Below are positions 6,185 to 11,450 of a stretch of 11,450 bases of DNA, piece by piece. Every line of letters begins with the position of its first letter. The first letter of the stretch is position 1. Origin of the DNA: DASPXY01 sp038227745 (lineage in GTDB: Bacteria; Planctomycetota; Planctomycetia; Gemmatales; Gemmataceae); the NCBI GenBank assembly GCA_038227745.1, contig JBBRPS010000295.1, positions 1 to 11,450 on the forward strand, read 5' to 3'. The notes beneath the pieces are model-generated. The model searched no databases and was not told the DNA's origin. It was given only the letters and a program-made list of their open reading frames with translations. A program made the position numbers and the translations under genes.

Positions 6185-7511
6185 GGGGCACGGCGGGGGC
6201 CTGGACGGCGGCAGGAGGCGGCGCGGGCCGCAGCAGCGGCCGCGCCGGGACCGCGTACGTCCGCCTCGCGGGCACCGACACCAGTTCCAGTTCGGGGTAG
6301 CGCAGGGCGGTCAGCTTGCCGCCGAAGACGCAGGCAGTGTCGAGGTTGATCGTGCGGTTGACCCACTCCGCCTCCAGCACCGGCGTGTGGCCGTACACCA
6401 CCGCCGTTCGGCCGCGATACTCCGCCGCCCAGTCGCGCCGCTCCGGCAGGCCGTGCTCGTCCTTCTTGCCCGTCGTGTCGCCGAACAGCGCGAAGCTCCG
6501 CACCGCGCCCGACACCCGGCCATGCAGCTCGCGCTTCAGCCCCGCGTGCGCCACGACCAGCTTGCCGCCGTCGAGGACGTAGTGACTCGGCAGCGTGCCG
6601 AGGAACGCGCGCACCTTCTCCCTGAACTCCTGCGACTCCGGTTCGAGCTGCGCCAGCGACGCCTCCAGGCCGTGCGTGATGCGGACGTCGTGGCCCTTCA
6701 GCTTGCGCACCAGTTTGTCGTCGTGGTTGCCGCGCACGCACAGCGCCGCCCCAGCCTCGACGAGGTTCATCACCAGGCGCAGCACGGCGGGGATGTTCGG
6801 CCCACGATCCACGAGGTCGCCGACGAACACCGCCTTGCGGCCCGGCGGCGGCACGGCCGTGCAGACCAGCGCCGCCTCGCCGGCGGCACGGACCACCTGC
6901 CAGCCGAGCCGTTCGAGCAACTGCACCAGCTCGTCGAAGCAGCCGTGGATGTCGCCGATGACGTCGAACGGGCCGTGCTCGGAACGGCGGTTGACCGGCA
7001 GCGGCCGGCGCTCGATCGTGACCGCCTCCACTTCCTCGGGCGTGGACAGCACGTGGACGCGGCCGACGCGCTCGCGCTCCAGGGCGGCCAGGGTGCGCTG
7101 CAGGAGCTGGTAATGCGACGTCACCACGGTCGGGGCGACGTTGCGGTCCGGGCGCTGCTCGTTGTAGCGCTGGCACAACTCTTCCGGGAGATTGAAGACG
7201 ACGGCGACCTTTTGAGAATGATACTGGCGGGCAAGGTCCAGCAGCGGCTTGCGCGCCTCGGGCTGGACGTTGGTCGCGTCGATGACCGTGAGGCGGCCCC
7301 AGGCCAGGCGCTTCGCGGCGGCGAGGTGCAGCAGCTCGAAGGCGTCCTTGCTGGCGGCCTGATTGGCCTCGTCGTCGCATACCAGGCCGCGGAAGAAGTC
7401 CGAGGAGAGAATCTCGGTCGCCCGGAAGTGTCTGCGGGCGAAGGTCGATTTGCCGGCGCCGGACGGGCCGATCAGGAGGACCAGGCAGAACTCGGGGATG
7501 GTGATCGTCAT
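6147..7511 (-). CDS. pnkp: Polynucleotide kinase-phosphatase, Pnkp-like, without ligase domain
   Basis: 454 residues from the ATG at 7511 (MTITIPEF); an upstream in-frame start at 7583 would run into the preceding gene. Residues 1-170 form a P-loop 5'-OH polynucleotide kinase: GPSGAGKST at 15-23, then SSDFFRGLVCDDE and IDATNVQPEARKPL. Residues about 180-420 form a binuclear metallophosphoesterase: GDIHGC near 185, GDLVDRG near 230, RGNHDD near 259, VAHAG near 323 and YGHTPV near 371. This order and these motifs match bacterial Pnkp of the Pnkp/Hen1 RNA-repair system, which heals broken RNA ends. That enzyme normally runs to about 850 residues with a C-terminal adenylyltransferase (ligase). 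Here the protein stops at the domain border and ends in a short Pro/Ala-rich tail; no ligase or Hen1 gene lies in the window. It sits 28 bases after the Tudor-repeat gene, probably in one operon. Kinase and phosphatase activities are well supported; an RNA substrate is inferred from the family. Confidence 0.9.
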   Translation of the reverse strand: MTITIPEFCLVLLIGPSGAGKSTFARRHFRATEILSSDFFRGLVCDDEANQAASKDAFELLHLAAAKRLAWGRLTVIDATNVQPEARKPLLDLARQYHSQKVAVVFNLPEELCQRYNEQRPDRNVAPTVVTSHYQLLQRTLAALERERVGRVHVLSTPEEVEAVTIERRPLPVNRRSEHGPFDVIGDIHGCFDELVQLLERLGWQVVRAAGEAALVCTAVPPPGRKAVFVGDLVDRGPNIPAVLRLVMNLVEAGAALCVRGNHDDKLVRKLKGHDVRITHGLEASLAQLEPESQEFREKVRAFLGTLPSHYVLDGGKLVVAHAGLKRELHGRVSGAVRSFALFGDTTGKKDEHGLPERRDWAAEYRGRTAVVYGHTPVLEAEWVNRTINLDTACVFGGKLTALRYPELELVSVPARRTYAVPARPLLRPAPPPAAVQAPAVPPTEGEQAPPSSG

Positions 7512-7539
7512 GGTGTGGTCTTCGTTCCGCGGCGGGACG

Positions 7540-8568
7540 TTACTCGAACCCCTCCGGCGCGTCGCGCAGGCCCTCGCGCTCAATGCGGAGAAAGCGGATC
7601 GACGTCGTCTCCTCCACGCCGTCGTCGTAGCTGACCTGGATCACCTCGCCGCTGATGCGCGTGATCTCGCCGGGGTAGTAAATCGGGCCGCCCTTGTGGC
7701 GCACGCATACCCGGTCGCCGACCTTGAGCTCCAGCGGCTTGATCCTGTCCGGCGTGACCATCGCCTGGTCGCCATCGTCGAACAGGATGTGCAGCCGCTT
7801 GCCGTGTACCGACACCACCACGCCGGGGTACCAGTTCTGATCGAACCAGCACGCCAGCACGCGGCTGCCCTCCGCGACGCCCGTCATCTCCCCCGCGGGC
7901 AGCCAGTCGTCGCGCTCGAGGCGCACCAGGCGCAGCAGGGTGTTCTCCTCGTCGCCGTCGTCGTAGTTGACGTGGATGACCTCGCCGGTTTTGCTCGCGA
8001 TCACCCCGGCGTGGTAGGCCGGGCCGCCCTGCCAGCGGCACCAGACGCGGTCGCCGACCTTGACCGTCAGCGGTCGCAGCCTCTCGCCCCGCACCAGCGC
8101 CTGGTTGCCGTCGTCGAAGATGACGTGGTACTGCTCGCCGGTGACTGCGAAGACCATGCCGGGGTACCAGTACAGGTCGTCCCAGCAGGCCAGCACGCGC
8201 TCGCCGATCGCGCGGGGCGGCCCTTCCGGCGCGGCCGCGGGCGGGGGCGGAGACGCCTCGGTCCGGACGCGCACCAGCGCCAGCGGCGTCCAGGCAGACG
8301 TGCCGTCGTCGTACTGCAAGCGCAGTTCGTCGCCCTTGCGGCCGGTGACGCTGGCGGCAGTGTAGGCGCGGCCCGCGGCGGTGCGGGCGAAGACGCGGTC
8401 GCCCACCTGCAAGTCGATGGCGCGCAGGTTGTCGCGCCCGACCAGGGCGTCCTCGCCGTCGTCGAAGATGACGTAGCAGCGGTCGCCGTCGATGTGCCGG
8501 ACCGTCCCAGGATACCAGTAAACGTCCTCGTGGCGCCTGCCGAGGACGCGGTCGCCGACTTTCCACAT
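7540..8568 (-). CDS. Six-fold Tudor-like repeat protein
   Basis: 342 residues from the ATG at 8568 (MWKVGDRV), with GAGGA 7 bases upstream; a longer frame to 8691 would overlap the promoter. The protein is almost entirely six SH3/Tudor-like barrels of about 48-52 residues in an alternating A-B-A-B-A-B order. A-type units (about 4-52, 121-169, 236-283) carry WYPG followed by FDDG; B-type units (about 54-102, 170-222, 284-335) carry VGDRV, a G-rich turn and YDDG. The A units resemble the eukaryotic 53BP1-type Tudor pattern, with aromatic residues where a ligand cage would be. A Pro/Ala-rich linker (about 104-120) separates the first pair. No signal peptide, membrane segment or catalytic motif is seen. 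It is the first gene of the operon with the kinase-phosphatase, so a role as scaffold or reader for that enzyme is plausible. The ligand is unknown; such domains can bind methylated peptides, other peptides or nucleic acid. Confidence 0.8.
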   Translation of the reverse strand: MWKVGDRVLGRRHEDVYWYPGTVRHIDGDRCYVIFDDGEDALVGRDNLRAIDLQVGDRVFARTAAGRAYTAASVTGRKGDELRLQYDDGTSAWTPLALVRVRTEASPPPPAAAPEGPPRAIGERVLACWDDLYWYPGMVFAVTGEQYHVIFDDGNQALVRGERLRPLTVKVGDRVWCRWQGGPAYHAGVIASKTGEVIHVNYDDGDEENTLLRLVRLERDDWLPAGEMTGVAEGSRVLACWFDQNWYPGVVVSVHGKRLHILFDDGDQAMVTPDRIKPLELKVGDRVCVRHKGGPIYYPGEITRISGEVIQVSYDDGVEETTSIRFLRIEREGLRDAPEGFE

Positions 8569-8662
8569 GACAGGTTCCTCATCCCAGGTGAAACAGCAGG
8601 TGCGTGGCAGAGGGCCGTGGACGTCTCGGGAGAGAAAAAGAAGCGCCCCCGTCTTCCCCTGG

Positions 8663-8691
8663 AGAGTAAGCACGCGGCGCGGGGCTGTCAA
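8663..8691 (-). promoter_or_regulatory. Sigma70-like promoter for the Tudor/kinase-phosphatase operon
   Basis: On the minus strand, a perfect TTGACA (8691-8686) is followed, after exactly 17 bases, by TACTCT (8668-8663). It would start transcription near 8656, about 88 bases before the first gene of the operon. Confidence 0.6.
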
Positions 8692-8702
8692 GTAACGCGC
8701 AG

Positions 8703-8719
8703 CCCCCGCGACGCGGGGG
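8703..8719. promoter_or_regulatory. GC palindrome between two divergent promoters
   Basis: CCCCCGCG and CGCGGGGG are perfect 8-bp arms around a single base. They lie between the -35 boxes of the minus-strand operon promoter and the plus-strand esterase promoter. The site is placed where a shared operator would be, but a GC-rich palindrome is weak evidence alone. Confidence 0.3.
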
Positions 8720-8730
8720 GAGGACGGCGG

Positions 8731-8758
8731 TTGCTCCGGCTGCGAAAATGCCTATGTT
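8731..8758 (+). promoter_or_regulatory. Possible promoter for the secreted esterase
   Basis: TTGCTC (8731-8736), a 16-base spacer, then TATGTT (8753-8758). The -10 matches the consensus at four of six positions. The expected start near 8765 leaves a leader of about 60 bases before the esterase ATG. Confidence 0.45.
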
Positions 8759-8827
8759 CACAGACAGCGCGGGAAGAAATCCCTGTATTGCCGCCGCCGT
8801 CAAAGACAACCGAAGAGAGGTCCGTCG

Positions 8828-9712
8828 ATGTCCTACCGTCTCGCAGGTCTGGCGATGTGTCTGGTGCTCCCGGCGGCGGCGCTGCACGCCGGCGAGTACG
8901 AGCTGGGGCCGGATTCGCAGGTGCAGGAGGGCGTGCCGCAGGGCAAGCTCACCAAACACACCTGGAAGAGCAAGATCTTCCCCGGCACCGTCCGCGACTA
9001 CTGGGTCTACGTCTCGGCGCAGTACGACGGCAAGGAGCCGGCGCGCGTCATGGTCTTCCAGGACGGCTTTAGTTACGCCAACCCCAAGGGGCAGTTCCGC
9101 GCCACCGTCGTCTTCGACAACCTGATCCACAAGAAGGAACTGCCGGTCCTCATCGGCATCTTCATCAACCCCGGCACCTTCCCGCCGTGCGACCCCGACA
9201 ACAAGACGGTCAGCAACCGCAGCTTCGAGTACGACACGCTGAGCGACCAGTACACGCAGTTCCTGGAGAAGGAGATCCTGCCGCAGGTCGGCAAGGAGCA
9301 CAACCTGCGTAAGGACGCGGCGGGGCGAGCGATCTGCGGCATCAGCTCGGGCGGGATCTGTGCCTTCACGGTCGCCTGGCAGCGGCCGGACCTGTTCAGC
9401 AAGGTGCTGAGCCACGTCGGCAGTTTCGCGAACATTCGCGGCGGCGACGTGTACCCGGGCGTGATCCGCAAGGCGCCGTTGCGGCCGATCCGCGTCTTCT
9501 TGCAGGGCGGGGCGAAGGACCTGGACAACGCGCACGGCAACTGGCCGCTGGCGAACCAGCAGATGGCGGCGGCACTGAAGTTCAGGAACTACGATTACCG
9601 TTTCGAGTTCGGCACCGAGGGCCACAACGGCAAGCACGGCGGCGCGATCCTGCCCGAGTCGCTGCGCTGGCTGTGGCGCGATGCGCGGGCGGACGGGCAG
9701 GACAAGAAGTAA
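8828..9712 (+). CDS. Secreted esterase, alpha/beta-hydrolase fold (esterase D/Fes-like)
   Basis: 294 residues; the ATG at 8828 has AGAGG 7 bases upstream. The first 21 residues are a Sec signal peptide with a hydrophobic core and an ALHA cleavage site, so the enzyme is exported. The alpha/beta-hydrolase signature is clear: nucleophile Ser173 in GISSGG, an acidic residue in GAKDLDN (Asp231 or Asp233), and a C-terminal His in GHNGKHGG (His266 or His270). The pattern of a long N-terminal beta region, YDTLSDQYTQFLEKEILP and GISSGG resembles enterochelin-esterase/esterase-D-like enzymes. These cleave siderophore, sugar or feruloyl esters. The true substrate is unknown. No siderophore or carbohydrate genes are adjacent. 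A strong terminator follows directly, so it is a single-gene unit. Confidence 0.9.
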   Translation: MSYRLAGLAMCLVLPAAALHAGEYELGPDSQVQEGVPQGKLTKHTWKSKIFPGTVRDYWVYVSAQYDGKEPARVMVFQDGFSYANPKGQFRATVVFDNLIHKKELPVLIGIFINPGTFPPCDPDNKTVSNRSFEYDTLSDQYTQFLEKEILPQVGKEHNLRKDAAGRAICGISSGGICAFTVAWQRPDLFSKVLSHVGSFANIRGGDVYPGVIRKAPLRPIRVFLQGGAKDLDNAHGNWPLANQQMAAALKFRNYDYRFEFGTEGHNGKHGGAILPESLRWLWRDARADGQDKK

Positions 9713-9713
9713 G

Positions 9714-9764
9714 GCGGGGGTGGGAGGCGAGCGGAGAGCCCGTCGCTCGCCTCCCCCGCGTTTT
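9714..9764 (+). terminator. Intrinsic terminator of the esterase gene
   Basis: Begins 2 bases after the stop codon. An 11-bp stem (9723-9733 GGAGGCGAGCG with 9744-9754) is extended by GCGGG/CCCGC (9714-9718 with 9755-9759) across a 4-base bulge. TTTT follows at 9761-9764. Confidence 0.75.
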
Positions 9765-9767
9765 CCC

Positions 9768-9796
9768 TTGCAATCGCCCCCGGCGCCAGGTAAATA
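9768..9796 (+). promoter_or_regulatory. Possible promoter for the GYF_2 gene pair
   Basis: TTGCAA (9768-9773), a 17-base spacer, then TAAATA (9791-9796) in an AT-rich patch (TAAATAAAAG) within GC-rich DNA. It lies right after the esterase terminator. The predicted start near 9803 gives a leader of about 65 bases. Confidence 0.5.
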
Positions 9797-9867
9797 AAAG
9801 ACACCGTCTCCTCCTGCACATTTTTCCCCCCGCCCGCGCCGGAGGCGGGCGCCGAGAGATGGCAATC

Positions 9868-10560
9868 ATGGCCGACCAGTGGTACTACGCGACGGACGAA
9901 CAGCAGTCAGGCCCCATTGGCCTCACCGAGCTGCAGCAGCTCGCGGCGTCCGGCAAGCTTCGGCCGACCGACCTGGTCTGGCGCGATGGCATGCACCAGT
10001 GGGCCCCCGCCGAGGTCACGCGCGGCCTGTTCACCGAGCAGCACCTGCCGCCACCCCCCGCGCCGCCGCTGTCTCCCCAGCCGGAGCCCGCCGCGCCCGC
10101 CCACGCCCCGGCGGAAGGCCCCGGGTCCCGGCCCATCGACCGCCGCCCGCGCCCGGGGAAGCGCGCCCCGGCCGGCATGAGCACCGGCGCCAAGGTCGCG
10201 CTCATCGGCGGCATCGCCGGCGCCGTCCTTCTCGTCATCGTCGTCATCTTCGTCGTCGCCCTGTCGAACCGGAGCAACCCGGCCGCCCGCACCTACACCG
10301 TCAACCTCAACCAGAATGCGACCGACAACCGTAAGTTCCAATTCACCGCCGGGTCGCGCATCACGATCAGCGTCCGCAGCGACTTCGAGACGGACGTCGA
10401 TCTCTACGTCTACGACAGCCGCGGCGCGTTGATCGCCGTGGACAATGGGCCGCAGAAGGACTGTTTCGTTAACTTTCGCGCGCCGCGCACAGAGTGGTAT
10501 CGGATCGAGCTCCGCAACCTCGGTCCAGGCCCCAACCGCTCCGTCGTGACCTATAATTGA
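9868..10560 (+). CDS. GYF_2-domain membrane-anchored protein, copy 1
   Basis: 230 residues from the ATG at 9868, which gives MADQWYYA and lines up with MAEEWYYA of the second copy; GAGAG lies 9 bases upstream. An ATG three codons earlier (9859) is possible. Residues 3-52 are a GYF_2 domain (WYY, SGP, LQQLAASGKLRPTDLVW, GMHQW), a presumed binding module for proline-rich peptides. A Pro/Ala-rich linker (about 55-108) follows, then one transmembrane helix (about 110-134). A beta-rich domain of about 90 residues follows (about 141-230, with DVDLYVYDSRG), resembling PPC-type beta-sandwich domains. The predicted topology is N-in with the beta domain outside. Function is unknown; GYF_2 proteins are abundant in planctomycetes. 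Confidence 0.85.
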   Translation: MADQWYYATDEQQSGPIGLTELQQLAASGKLRPTDLVWRDGMHQWAPAEVTRGLFTEQHLPPPPAPPLSPQPEPAAPAHAPAEGPGSRPIDRRPRPGKRAPAGMSTGAKVALIGGIAGAVLLVIVVIFVVALSNRSNPAARTYTVNLNQNATDNRKFQFTAGSRITISVRSDFETDVDLYVYDSRGALIAVDNGPQKDCFVNFRAPRTEWYRIELRNLGPGPNRSVVTYN

Positions 10561-10672
10561 GCAATTGAGCAACCCGGGCGCGGAGGCTTCGTCCGGCCTT
10601 GCCGTCCGGGCACGGCCGGCCGCCTTTCCGACGTACATGCCAACCTGCCGCACCTCGCACACGGAGAGCCGC

Positions 10673-11386
10673 ATGGCCGAAGAATGGTACTACGCCAAGC
10701 AGGGCAAGCAGCTGGGGCCTGTGAGCACGGACTACTTGACGCAGCTGGCGTCCTCGGGGCAGTTGCAGCCCACCGATCTGATCTGGAAGGAGGGCATGGC
10801 GAGCTGGGCGCCCGCCCGCATCGCCGCCCGCCACCTCTTCCCCGAGCCGGCCGCGGCAGCCGTCCCGCTCCGCGAGGACGTCTATCAGGTGGAGGAACAC
10901 GAGCCGGCCGCGCAAGTGCCGATCTATCGGTCGCGGCGGCTCGAGGAGGACGAGCCTTACGAGGACCGGCCGCGCCGCCGCTCGCGGCAGCGCGGCGGCA
11001 ACCAGGCGCTAGTCATCATCGGCATCGGTGTTGGCGTCCTCGTCGTGATCGGCGTCGTCATCCTGCTGGTTGTCATGCTCCAGCCCGGCAACCCGCGCAC
11101 CTTCACGATCCAGGCCGGCGAAATGAAGCCTTTCCACGTCACGTTCAAGCAGGGCGTGAAGGCGGAGGTCTGGATCACCAGCGAGCGGAACACCGACATC
11201 GACCTGTTCGTGTTCGACGAGCGCGGCCAGAAGATTACCATGGACACCCGCTTCGACAAGGATTGTTATGTCACGTTCGTGCCGCCGCAGACGCAGACGT
11301 ACAAGCTTGAGGTGGTCAACATCAACCTCGGCGGCCGCCTTCCGGTCGGCAGCAACCGCTGCACGCTGCGCTGGAGCCCGCCGTAA
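10673..11386 (+). CDS. GYF_2-domain membrane-anchored protein, copy 2
   Basis: 237 residues; the ATG at 10673 has GGAG 6 bases upstream. It has the same layout as the preceding gene: a GYF_2 domain (residues 3-50; WYYAKQGKQLGP, LASSGQLQPTDLIW, GMASW), a linker, one membrane helix (about 111-138) and a C-terminal PPC-like beta domain (about 143-237; DTDIDLFVFDERG, DKDCYVTF). The linker differs: it is rich in Glu, Asp and Arg with few prolines, and ends in an Arg-rich patch just before the helix, which fits the positive-inside rule. The gap to copy 1 is 112 bases with no clear terminator, so they are probably co-transcribed. This is a tandem duplication with diverged linkers. Function is unknown. 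No gene is visible in the 64 bases after it. Confidence 0.85.
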   Translation: MAEEWYYAKQGKQLGPVSTDYLTQLASSGQLQPTDLIWKEGMASWAPARIAARHLFPEPAAAAVPLREDVYQVEEHEPAAQVPIYRSRRLEEDEPYEDRPRRRSRQRGGNQALVIIGIGVGVLVVIGVVILLVVMLQPGNPRTFTIQAGEMKPFHVTFKQGVKAEVWITSERNTDIDLFVFDERGQKITMDTRFDKDCYVTFVPPQTQTYKLEVVNINLGGRLPVGSNRCTLRWSPP

Positions 11387-11450
11387 GGCCGGACCCACGT
11401 CCCCGTTTATCAGCGCTCAGGCGGCTACTGGGTCCCGCATGGCTAAAGCG

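Noticed and set aside
6168..7634. 488-residue open frame opposite the kinase-phosphatase
   Set aside because: Antisense shadow; the minus-strand frame has all kinase and phosphatase motifs.
7363..9072. 569-residue open frame opposite the Tudor-repeat gene and running into the esterase region
   Set aside because: Its apparent repeats only mirror the Tudor repeats on the other strand; it also crosses the divergent promoter region and the esterase gene in a different frame.
11439..11450. ATG GCT AAA GCG at the right edge, possibly the start of another gene
   Set aside because: Only four codons are in the window and no convincing ribosome site precedes it.

Overview
The window is high-GC bacterial DNA with eight protein genes. 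The gene set suggests a planctomycete, most likely of the Gemmata group. It includes an Hsp70-family protein with an extended C-terminal half, two membrane proteins with an N-terminal GYF_2 domain, a bacterial Tudor-repeat protein, and several long palindromic intergenic elements. The taxon is an inference from gene content, not something the sequence proves.

Layout. Minus strand: a large Hsp70-family gene (32-2680), then a non-coding stretch of about 790 bases (2681-3466), then enolase (3467-4771). The non-coding stretch has a good minus-strand promoter, two diverged copies of a roughly 115-130 base structured element, and an intrinsic-terminator hairpin ending 13 bases before the Hsp70 start codon. 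From 4772 to 5476 there is no gene. That stretch holds a 110-bp inverted repeat touching the enolase start, two nested stem-loops (4897-5082), and a second 110-bp inverted repeat (5327-5436). Plus strand: a HAD-family hydrolase (5477-6184), whose 3' end overlaps the convergent polynucleotide kinase-phosphatase gene. Minus strand: a two-gene operon (8568 to 6147) coding for a six-fold Tudor-like repeat protein followed by the kinase-phosphatase, which is related to bacterial Pnkp but has no ligase domain. Plus strand, diverging from that operon: a secreted esterase (8828-9712) closed by a clear terminator, then two tandem paralogous GYF_2/membrane-anchor/beta-sandwich proteins (9868-10560 and 10673-11386).

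How the genes may work together. The Tudor-repeat/kinase-phosphatase pair looks like one transcription unit joining RNA (or nucleic-acid) end healing to a multi-Tudor scaffold. The two GYF_2 proteins are a tandem duplication. The other genes look independent of one another. The most unusual feature is the leader upstream of the Hsp70 gene. A promoter, a duplicated RNA-like fold and a terminator placed just before the start codon have the layout of a transcription-attenuation switch, or of a separate non-coding RNA with Hsp70 expressed by read-through. A second oddity is a perfect 30-bp palindrome inserted in frame inside the Hsp70 gene, at the junction of its ATPase domain and C-terminal half.
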